Source: Prevotellaceae bacterium UBA6417
Lineage (GTDB): Bacteria; Bacteroidota; Bacteroidia; Bacteroidales; Bacteroidaceae
NCBI GenBank assembly: GCA_002439755.1
Contig: DJPH01000055.1
Span: 1-16,177 of the forward strand
DNA length: 16,177 nt
Reading direction: 5' to 3'
Shown: positions 5,939-13,488 of the stretch, one piece after another
Layout of the letters: each line of letters opens with the position of its first letter
Numbering within the stretch: the stretch's first letter is position 1
Program-made: the position numbers and the translations under genes
Notes under the pieces: model-generated
What the model was told of the DNA's origin: nothing
What the model saw: the letters and a program-made list of their open reading frames with translations, nothing else
Databases searched by the model: none

Positions 5939-8776
5939 ATGGAATATAACTTTAAGGAAATCGAAAAGAAATGGCACAGACGTTGGGTAGAGCAAAAGAC
6001 CTACAAAACGACCGAAGACACAAGTAAGCCCAAATACTATGTACTGAACATGTTCCCCTATCCCTCGGGGGCAGGTCTGCATGTTGGACACCCCTTAGGC
6101 TACATTGCGTCGGATATCTATGCGCGATACAAACGCATGAAAGGCTTCAATGTGCTGAATCCCATGGGCTATGATGCCTATGGCCTGCCTGCGGAGCAGT
6201 ATGCCATACAGACCGGTCAGCATCCCGCAGTGACCACGGAAAACAACATAAAACGTTATCGCGAGCAGCTCGACAGGATAGGTTTCTCATTTGATTGGGA
6301 CAGAGAAGTACGTACCTGCGACCCAGAATACTATCATTGGACCCAATGGGCCTTCGAAAAGATGTTCGAGAGCTACTATGACAACAAGCTCGCCAAGGCA
6401 CGCCCCATCGAAAACCTCATAGAAGCCTTTGAAAGCAACGGCACATCGGGCATCGATGCTGCCTGCAGCCGCGAGCTCAACTTTACGGCCGACGAGTGGA
6501 AAGCTATGGATGCAGCCGCAAAAGACCAGGTGCTGATGAACTACCGCATCGCTTATCTCGGTGAAATGATGGTCAACTGGTGTCCAGAGCTGGGTACAGT
6601 TCTGGCCAACGATGAAGTGGTGGAAGGATTGAGCGTCCGCGGCGGCTATCCCGTCATCCAGAAAAAAATGAAGCAATGGTGTCTAAGGGTCTCAGCCTAC
6701 GCCCAGCGGCTTCTCGACGGGCTTGATGTAATAGATTGGAGTGACTCTATCAAGGAAACGCAGCGCAACTGGATAGGACGCAGCGAAGGAACCGAAGTGG
6801 AATTCAAGGTAAAAGACAGTGAGCAGACGTTTACAATCTTTACGACCAGAGCCGATACCATGTATGGAGTGACCTTCATGGTACTGGCACCCGAAAGCCC
6901 GCTTGTGGAGCAACTCACCACCAAAGAGCAGTCATCTGCGGTAAAAGAATATGTGGAAAAGACCAAAAAACGTACAGAGCGCGAACGGATGTCCTCGTCA
7001 GAAAAGACCGGAGTATTTACAGGTTCCTATGCCATAAATCCCTTTACGGGTGATGCCATACCTGTATGGGTGAGCGACTATGTGCTGGCCGGCTACGGCA
7101 CGGGAGCCATCATGGCCGTTCCTGCCCACGACAGCCGCGACTATGCTTTTGCCAAAGCTTTCGGCCTGCCCATCATACCTCTTATAGAAGGCTGTGACGT
7201 GAGCGAAGCAAGTTTCGATGCAAAAGACGGCATAGTATGCAATTCGCCACGCAAAGATGCAAAGCCCTATATCGATTTCTCCCTGAACGGGCTGACCGTA
7301 AAAGAAGCTATCGCGGCCACTAAAAAGTATGTACGCGAACACCATATAGGCAGAGTAAAGGTGAACTTCCGCCTGCGCGATGCCATCTTCAGCAGGCAAC
7401 GCTACTGGGGAGAACCCTTCCCCGTTTATTATGAGCAAGGCAGCCCGCGCATGATTCCCGAAGACTGCCTGCCGCTCAAACTGCCTGCCGTAGACAAGTT
7501 CCTGCCCACCGAAACAGGAGAACCGCCATTGGGCAATGCCACACATTGGGCATGGGATACCGTCAACCGCTGTGTCACAGACAACAATCGCATAGATGAA
7601 AAAACTGTATTCCCCTTGGAGCTCAACACGATGCCGGGCTTCGCAGGTTCGTCGGCCTACTACCTTAGATATATGGACCCGCACAACGACAAGGCTCTTG
7701 TGGACAAGAAGAAAGATGAATATTGGCGATGTGTGGACCTCTATATCGGCGGAACGGAACATGCAACCGGCCATCTCATCTATTCTCGTTTCTGGAATAA
7801 GTTCCTGCATGATTACGGGTGGAGCTGTGAAGAAGAGCCGTTCCACAAGCTCGTAAATCAGGGAATGATACAGGGAAGGAGCAACTTTGTATATCGCATA
7901 CAGGGAACCAACAAGTTTGTTTCTTTAGGCCTCAAAGACCAATATGACGTGACTCCGATACACGTAGACGTTAACATCGTATCCAACGATGTGCTGGATC
8001 TTGATGCGTTCCGAGCCTGGAGACCTGAATATAATGACGCAGAATTCATCCTCGAAAACGGCAAGTATGTTTGCGGTTGGGCCATAGAAAAGATGTCGAA
8101 GAGCATGTACAACGTGGTCAATCCCGATTATATCGTAGACAGATATGGTGCCGATACACTCCGCCTCTACGAAATGTTCCTGGGACCTATCAGTCTGAGC
8201 AAGCCGTGGGACAGCAATGGTATAGACGGATGCTCACGCTTCTTGAGAAAAGTGTGGAACCTGTTTTGGGGTCGCAACGGCGAGTTCCTGGTCAAGGAAA
8301 GCACGGCCACAAACGACAATCTGAAGAGCATCAACAAGCTGATTCGCAAAGTAACACAGGATATCGAAGTGTATTCATACAACACCTCCATATCTGCCTT
8401 TATGATTTGTGTCGGTGAATTGGCACAGCAAAAGTGCACCGACAAGAGCGTTATGGAGCAATTGGTGGCTCTGCTCTCGCCCTTTGCACCCCACATGGCC
8501 GAGGAGCTTTGGGAGCAACTTGGCCATAGCAGCACCGTCTGTGATGCTGAGTGGCCCGTGTGCGACGAGAGCTATTTGAAGGAAGACAGCGAGACCATCA
8601 GTGTTTCGTTCAATGGAAAGACACGTTTCACCCTGACGCTTCCAACCGATATATCCAAGGAGGATGCACAGAAAGCCGCAGTTGAGGCAGAGGCAGGACG
8701 CAAGTATCTGGAAGGAAAACAGATAGTAAAGGTAATAGTTGTGCCTCATCGTATAGTCAATATCGTCATAAAATAA
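5939..8776 (+). CDS. leuS: Leucyl-tRNA synthetase
   Basis: This 945-residue cytoplasmic class I synthetase charges tRNA-Leu with leucine. The HIGH motif appears as HVGH (48-51) within FPYPSGAGLHVGHPLGY, and KMSKS at 718-722. The CP1 editing domain is present (roughly 223-420) with TTRADTMYGV (302-311) and the AVPAHDSRDYAFA stretch (393-405), so post-transfer editing should work. The anticodon-binding and C-terminal tRNA-binding parts follow. It is longer than the E. coli enzyme (860 residues), partly because of an extra segment around 155-210 between the catalytic core and VNWCPELGTVLAND. From memory Bacteroidetes LeuRS share this insertion. It is the first gene of the plus-strand cluster, with its own promoter, and the next gene starts 13 bases after its stop. 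Confidence 0.98.
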   Translation: MEYNFKEIEKKWHRRWVEQKTYKTTEDTSKPKYYVLNMFPYPSGAGLHVGHPLGYIASDIYARYKRMKGFNVLNPMGYDAYGLPAEQYAIQTGQHPAVTTENNIKRYREQLDRIGFSFDWDREVRTCDPEYYHWTQWAFEKMFESYYDNKLAKARPIENLIEAFESNGTSGIDAACSRELNFTADEWKAMDAAAKDQVLMNYRIAYLGEMMVNWCPELGTVLANDEVVEGLSVRGGYPVIQKKMKQWCLRVSAYAQRLLDGLDVIDWSDSIKETQRNWIGRSEGTEVEFKVKDSEQTFTIFTTRADTMYGVTFMVLAPESPLVEQLTTKEQSSAVKEYVEKTKKRTERERMSSSEKTGVFTGSYAINPFTGDAIPVWVSDYVLAGYGTGAIMAVPAHDSRDYAFAKAFGLPIIPLIEGCDVSEASFDAKDGIVCNSPRKDAKPYIDFSLNGLTVKEAIAATKKYVREHHIGRVKVNFRLRDAIFSRQRYWGEPFPVYYEQGSPRMIPEDCLPLKLPAVDKFLPTETGEPPLGNATHWAWDTVNRCVTDNNRIDEKTVFPLELNTMPGFAGSSAYYLRYMDPHNDKALVDKKKDEYWRCVDLYIGGTEHATGHLIYSRFWNKFLHDYGWSCEEEPFHKLVNQGMIQGRSNFVYRIQGTNKFVSLGLKDQYDVTPIHVDVNIVSNDVLDLDAFRAWRPEYNDAEFILENGKYVCGWAIEKMSKSMYNVVNPDYIVDRYGADTLRLYEMFLGPISLSKPWDSNGIDGCSRFLRKVWNLFWGRNGEFLVKESTATNDNLKSINKLIRKVTQDIEVYSYNTSISAFMICVGELAQQKCTDKSVMEQLVALLSPFAPHMAEELWEQLGHSSTVCDAEWPVCDESYLKEDSETISVSFNGKTRFTLTLPTDISKEDAQKAAVEAEAGRKYLEGKQIVKVIVVPHRIVNIVIK

Positions 8777-8789
8777 CATTGAAATAGCG

Positions 8790-9677
8790 ATGAACCCACT
8801 GAAGATGACATATCTGCAGCATGGCAAGGATTTGCTGCTTATTTCTATAGGCATCGTGCTGTATGTGACGGGCTTCGTATGTTTTCAGTTGCCCTATCAC
8901 ATAACTACGGGTGGAACTACCGGCTTGGGTGCCGTCATCTTCTATGCTACGGGCTTTCCAGCCCAGTACACCTATTTCCTTGTTAATATAGCCTTGATAC
9001 TCGTGGCATTGAAGGTGTTGGGTATGAAGTTTATGGTCAATACCATCTATGCCGTGTTTTTCATGACGTTTTTGATTGGCTTCATGCAAGACATCGTAAA
9101 GCTTCCCGATGGAACATTTCCGAAGATACTCGGCACGCAGAGCTTTATGTCGTGTGTCATTGGCGCAGTGCTTGAAGGCCTGGGACTCGGCATTGTCTTT
9201 CTGAACAACGGGAGCACGGGCGGCACTGATATAGTTGCTGCCATCGTCAATAAGAACCGTGACATCAGCCTCGGCCAGATTATCATGCTTGTCGACGTGA
9301 TGGTCGTATCATCAAACTATCTGGTCTTTAGTAACATCGAGCTGCTTCTTTTTGGCTATTGCACCGTGATTATCGAAACGGCCACATTGGATTATTCCAT
9401 GACTGCCGTTCGTCAGTCGGTGCAATTCATGATATTTTCACAGAAGTATGACCTGATTGCCACCGAAATAGCCAAGACCGGGCGCGGTGTAACTGTGTTG
9501 GACGGAGAAGGCTGGTATACAAAACATCCGCGCAAGGTGCTGGTAGTGCTGTGCCGGCGGCGTGAGAGCACACACATATTCCGTATAATACGCTCCATCG
9601 ACCCTTATGCATTTGTGTCTCAGGGAAAGGTTTCAGGAGTCTTTGGTGAGGGATTTGATAAGATGAAAGGTAAGTAG
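8790..9677 (+). CDS. YitT-family membrane protein (DUF161 plus C-terminal DUF2179)
   Basis: This 295-residue protein belongs to the YitT family of bacterial inner-membrane proteins, whose transport or signalling role is not established. The N-terminal half has about five hydrophobic spans (near 14-33, 45-55, 62-77, 85-100 and 118-138), with GGTTGLG (41-47) and its internal-repeat counterpart GSTGGTDI (141-148), both typical of the family, and another span at 164-195. The C-terminal soluble domain (about 209-285) fits DUF2179, with FSQKYDLIATEI, GRGVTVLDGEGWYT and a final IDPYAFVSQGKVSGVFGEGF. The ATG lies 13 bases after leuS and the next gene begins 4 bases after its stop, so it is almost certainly in one transcript with both. 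Confidence 0.92.
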   Translation: MNPLKMTYLQHGKDLLLISIGIVLYVTGFVCFQLPYHITTGGTTGLGAVIFYATGFPAQYTYFLVNIALILVALKVLGMKFMVNTIYAVFFMTFLIGFMQDIVKLPDGTFPKILGTQSFMSCVIGAVLEGLGLGIVFLNNGSTGGTDIVAAIVNKNRDISLGQIIMLVDVMVVSSNYLVFSNIELLLFGYCTVIIETATLDYSMTAVRQSVQFMIFSQKYDLIATEIAKTGRGVTVLDGEGWYTKHPRKVLVVLCRRRESTHIFRIIRSIDPYAFVSQGKVSGVFGEGFDKMKGK

Positions 9678-9681
9678 GTCT

Positions 9682-10500
9682 ATGCCGCGAATCACGATTG
9701 TTCCAGTTTCAGGTCTTGGCAACCGCATGCGGGTTGTTGCTTCGGCAGTAAAAGTGGCCGGCGATATGAATGTGCCTGTACGTGTGGTGTGGCAACCGGC
9801 ATGGGATTGCCGTGCCGGGTTTGATGACTTGTTTCAGCCGCTTTCTTTTGCAAATGTATCTCTTTGCCGGGGCAACTTCATGGATACACCTGCAACAAAA
9901 GACAATCTGCTCCTGACCATGTTGCTTCGCAAGACCTGCTATCAGGCCGAATATCGTTGCTTCCGTCCTTCAGAAACAGTTTCTTTGCAGTCGCTCATCG
10001 GCCGTGGGCATTCCTTTTATATGGACACTTGCTATGCTTTGTGCAACTATTCGCATGAGCTTTTTAGGGAGTGCTTTCGTTTGCGTCCCGAATTGGAAAG
10101 GCAGGTTGAAGACACCGTTTCAGGCTTCTCATCGCGGACTTTGGGCGTGCACATTCGCCGTTCAGACAACAAACTGGCCATCAAGTACAGTCCGCTTGCA
10201 GCGTTTCGTCAAAGGATTGATGCTTTGCTTGACAGCGGAGAAGTGGAACAATTGTTCCTTTCTACGGATGATGATCGTGTGCGTGACTTTTTTCGCAAGA
10301 CGTATGGCAGGCTTTTGATGACGCGACGCGTTGTGCTTGACCGCAATGCCCTGCAAGGCATACGTGATGCGGTGATTGATTTATGGTGTCTGTCACATAC
10401 AGGCCGTTTGCTGGGAAGTTATTATTCATCCTTCTCAGAAACAGCAGCCGAGCTGTCGGATATACCTTTTGAAGTGATAACCGAAAGCCTTTCATCGTGA
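9682..10500 (+). CDS. Fucosyltransferase-superfamily glycosyltransferase (GT-B type)
   Basis: This 272-residue protein probably transfers fucose or a related sugar from a nucleotide sugar to a glycan acceptor. It has GLGNRMR near the N-terminus (11-17), the core motif HIRRSDN (157-163), the central signature of alpha-1,2/alpha-1,6 and protein O-fucosyltransferases that binds the GDP part, then LFLSTDDDRVRDFF (191-204) and a C-terminal segment with DLWCLS (233-238), GSYYSSFS (245-252) and AAEL, matching the last conserved motif of the superfamily. No signal peptide or membrane segment is visible, so it is likely cytoplasmic. It starts 4 bases after the yitT-family gene. Acceptor unknown; the nearby porZ gene makes a cell-surface glycan plausible. 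Donor specificity is inferred from motifs only. Confidence 0.72.
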   Translation: MPRITIVPVSGLGNRMRVVASAVKVAGDMNVPVRVVWQPAWDCRAGFDDLFQPLSFANVSLCRGNFMDTPATKDNLLLTMLLRKTCYQAEYRCFRPSETVSLQSLIGRGHSFYMDTCYALCNYSHELFRECFRLRPELERQVEDTVSGFSSRTLGVHIRRSDNKLAIKYSPLAAFRQRIDALLDSGEVEQLFLSTDDDRVRDFFRKTYGRLLMTRRVVLDRNALQGIRDAVIDLWCLSHTGRLLGSYYSSFSETAAELSDIPFEVITESLSS

Positions 10501-10581
10501 ACAAACAAAGATGCTGCAAATGGAAAAGAATGGGCTTGGATTTGGAATTTAAACAAACCGAAATTAAAAACAAACGATAGT

Positions 10582-11163
10582 ATGACGAAAAGGAAACTGG
10601 TCTTTGTCACCAACAACAGGCACAAGTTGCGCGAGATACGTGAGATTATGCCGGCGAGCATAGAGATTCTCAGCTTGGCAGACATCAATTGCATGGCTGA
10701 GATACCCGAAACAGCCGATACACTTGAAGGAAATGCGCTGATAAAGGCCCACTATGTTTATGATCGTTTTGGCATGGATTGCTTCGCTGACGATACGGGG
10801 CTTGAGGTTGAAGCCTTAGGCGGGGCACCCGGTGTCCATACGGCCCGTTATGCCGGAGAAGCACACGATCCGGAGGCAAACATGCAGAAGCTTTTGCATG
10901 AGATGCAAGGAAAATCAAATCGCAAGGCAAGGTTCCGTACAGTGATTGCGCTGATAGAAAATGGCAAAGAGCATGTGTTCTCAGGCCGTGTAGACGGAAC
11001 CATTGCTACAGAGCCTCGCGGCAACGAAGGCTTTGGCTATGACCCTGTGTTCGTTCCCGAAGGGACGGGGCAGACTTTTGCCGAGATGGGTGAAGCCGGC
11101 AAGAACGAAATCAGCCATCGTGCCCGTGCGGTTGCAGAACTACTGTCATACTTAAACCGTTAA
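10582..11163 (+). CDS. rdgB: XTP/dITP diphosphatase (non-canonical purine NTP pyrophosphatase, RdgB/HAM1)
   Basis: This 193-residue cytoplasmic enzyme hydrolyses dITP, ITP and XTP to the monophosphates, keeping deaminated purines out of DNA and RNA. Family motifs are all present: substrate-binding TNNRHKLREI (10-19, usually TxNxxKxxE), FADDTGLEVEALGGAPGVHTARYAG (68-92) with the catalytic acid pair Asp70-Asp71, GFGYDPVF (150-157) and KNEISHRARA (174-183). Length is typical. An 81-base gap separates it from the glycosyltransferase gene, the widest spacing in the cluster; it is AT-rich but carries no TAnnTTTG box, so it may simply be a longer intercistronic leader. porZ begins 12 bases after its stop. 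Confidence 0.97.
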   Translation: MTKRKLVFVTNNRHKLREIREIMPASIEILSLADINCMAEIPETADTLEGNALIKAHYVYDRFGMDCFADDTGLEVEALGGAPGVHTARYAGEAHDPEANMQKLLHEMQGKSNRKARFRTVIALIENGKEHVFSGRVDGTIATEPRGNEGFGYDPVFVPEGTGQTFAEMGEAGKNEISHRARAVAELLSYLNR

Positions 11164-11175
11164 AAGTCACTTAAA

Positions 11176-13470
11176 ATGAGATGGATGTTGCTTTCGTTTA
11201 TCGCCGCGGTCCTGTTTGTTGAAAATGGGCATGCCCGTGATTGGAAGGCTTATATGGCTTATCACGACGCTACATTCAACCAGCCTGCGGGAGGATTGAT
11301 TTACTCCCTTTGTGATGGTAGCATATATACCTACCAACCGGGTGAAACTGTGGTGAAGACATTTTCAAAGGCTACCGGTTTGAGCGATTGTGGCATTCAG
11401 TTTATGGAATACAATGCTGACGAGGAGGCATTCCTAATTGTATATAAGAACCAGAACATGGATGTTCTCGGCATCAACGACAGCATCACCAATATGCCTG
11501 AATTCAAGGACAGCGATGTGAAAGACAAGACTGTCAACGATGTGACCATGAACGGACGCAATGCCTATGTGGCGACCAATTCCGGTGTGTTGGTGGTCAA
11601 CATGCGGCGACGGGAGTTTACCAATACCTACAATTTCGGTCAAAAGGTATTGAGCTGTGCTTGCGTAGGTGACAAGATTGTAGCTCTTACATCCAAAGGA
11701 ATCTACAACGGAGATTTAGGCGGCAATCTTCTTGATGCAGCCAATTGGAAACATCTGAACGAGTATCTGCTCAACCGGCTCTTTGTCTTTGGCGGGCGTC
11801 TTTACGGACAGGCGGGTGACGGCATCTATGCCATAGATGAAACTACCGGCAATATATCCAAGCTATTGCATGGTACTTATACGTTTTTTCATCCCTATGA
11901 TGATGTCTTTGTAATAGGAAACAAGAAGGAACTTATCCTTATGGACGAAAACGGAAAAGTGAGCCGCAAGAGTTTCGCGAACGACTTCAAAAGTCTTTCT
12001 TACGATGGAGAACTCTTCTGGGCCAGCCGAGGCTCCAAAGGACTACAGGCCTTTGAAATAAAAGATGACAGTGTAAAAGCCGCATCAGCAGCCATAATAC
12101 CCAATAGCCCTATACGCAATTTGGCTTACTTCTTGAAATATACCGATGATAACAGGCTGCTGGTTGGTGGCGGAAGTCTGAATTACACTTATCAGAACTA
12201 TCCCGGCACCGTGATGATGCTTGACGGCGGCAAATGGACGAATTTTCAGGAAGACAGCATCTATGAAAAGACAAACGTCATATTCAGAAATGTCACTTCG
12301 GTGATTGAAGACCCGAACGACAAGAACCATCACTTTGCCACGGCAGCCGGCGGAGGCCTGTATGAATTTCGCAATGCCCGTTTTGTAAAGCTCTACACTT
12401 ATGACAACAGTGGTCTTGCAACAATTCTTCCCAATGATGCCACGCCGAAGTACTATGTGCGCACAGCCGGACTTACATATGACAAAGACGGAAACCTTTG
12501 GATGCTCAACAACGAAGTGGACACCATCTTGAAGGTACGTCGCCCCGATGGTTCGTGGAAAGGATTTTACTTCAATACGCTTGCAGGCTATCCTACGTTT
12601 GACCATATCCTGATTGACAGCCGCGGCATAATGTGGATAACACATCGGCGCACAACGTCAAAGCATCATGCCGGCATCTTAGGCTTTTATAATAATGCCA
12701 CATTGGATGATGAACGTGATGATACGTGGAAGTTTCGTTATCAGTTCACCAATCAGGATAACACAAGTTATACCTTTAACCAGGTATATGATGTGGCAGA
12801 AGATCGCGAAGGGCGCATTTGGATTGCTACCAATCAAGGACCTTTTGTATTGAACAATCCTACAGACTTTTTCAACAATGACGTGGTGTTTACGCAAGTA
12901 AAGGTGGCACGCAACGACGGGACTGACTATGCCGACTACTTGCTCTCGGGAGTTCCGATTACCTGTATTGCCATAGACGGGGGCAATCGCAAATGGTTTG
13001 GCACAAGCGGCAATGGCGTCTATCTTATAAGTGCTGACGGCCAGACAACGGTTCATCACTTTACGGCAGAAAATTCTCCGTTGCTTTCCAATACGGTCTA
13101 TTCTATAGCCATCAATGGTGCGACCGGTGAAGTGATGATGGGCACCGATGCCGGCCTTGTAGGTTTTAAGGCCGATGCCACCGAACCCGTAGAGCCTTTG
13201 GAGAAGAGCAATGTGAAAGTATATCCCAATCCAGTTCGTCCTGCATTCGAGGGCAGCTTGCGTGTCGACGGACTGAGCTTTGACAGCGATGTAAAGATAA
13301 CAACCGTATCTGGCCAAGTGGTGGCTCAAGGAAAGTCTGTAGGCGGGACTTTTACATGGAATCTCCGTGATAATCGCGGCCGGCGTGTTGGAACCGGAGT
13401 CTATCATGTCATTGCTTCCGACCAAGAAGGTAAGAACGGTGCAGTTGCGAAATTTGTAGTAATTAAATAG
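11176..13470 (+). CDS. porZ: PorZ-like type IX secretion surface protein with C-terminal sorting domain
   Basis: This 764-residue protein is predicted to be secreted and held on the cell surface. In Porphyromonas gingivalis PorZ works with PorU, PorV and PorQ in the T9SS attachment complex and binds anionic LPS to supply it for cargo anchoring. Here a signal peptide (1-20) is followed by DWKAYMAYHDAT, a start characteristic of PorZ, then two stretches of propeller-like repeats up to about 660, including two-component-regulator-propeller style units such as DREGRIWIATNQGPFVLN, RKWFGTSGNGVYLIS and GEVMMGTDAGLVGF. The last 86 residues (from about 679) are a type A T9SS sorting domain: VKVYPNP, then WNLRDNRGRRVGTGVYHV and a lysine end. 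Total length resembles the P. gingivalis protein (about 776). It lies 12 bases after rdgB and 18 bases before the GH2 gene. A different T9SS propeller protein is a less likely alternative. Confidence 0.85.
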   Translation: MRWMLLSFIAAVLFVENGHARDWKAYMAYHDATFNQPAGGLIYSLCDGSIYTYQPGETVVKTFSKATGLSDCGIQFMEYNADEEAFLIVYKNQNMDVLGINDSITNMPEFKDSDVKDKTVNDVTMNGRNAYVATNSGVLVVNMRRREFTNTYNFGQKVLSCACVGDKIVALTSKGIYNGDLGGNLLDAANWKHLNEYLLNRLFVFGGRLYGQAGDGIYAIDETTGNISKLLHGTYTFFHPYDDVFVIGNKKELILMDENGKVSRKSFANDFKSLSYDGELFWASRGSKGLQAFEIKDDSVKAASAAIIPNSPIRNLAYFLKYTDDNRLLVGGGSLNYTYQNYPGTVMMLDGGKWTNFQEDSIYEKTNVIFRNVTSVIEDPNDKNHHFATAAGGGLYEFRNARFVKLYTYDNSGLATILPNDATPKYYVRTAGLTYDKDGNLWMLNNEVDTILKVRRPDGSWKGFYFNTLAGYPTFDHILIDSRGIMWITHRRTTSKHHAGILGFYNNATLDDERDDTWKFRYQFTNQDNTSYTFNQVYDVAEDREGRIWIATNQGPFVLNNPTDFFNNDVVFTQVKVARNDGTDYADYLLSGVPITCIAIDGGNRKWFGTSGNGVYLISADGQTTVHHFTAENSPLLSNTVYSIAINGATGEVMMGTDAGLVGFKADATEPVEPLEKSNVKVYPNPVRPAFEGSLRVDGLSFDSDVKITTVSGQVVAQGKSVGGTFTWNLRDNRGRRVGTGVYHVIASDQEGKNGAVAKFVVIK

Positions 13471-13488
13471 TAGATAATAGAGGAATAA

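Noticed and set aside
6998..7846. Long minus-strand frame within leuS
   Set aside because: It is an antisense shadow of a conserved enzyme, with no promoter or recognisable domain.
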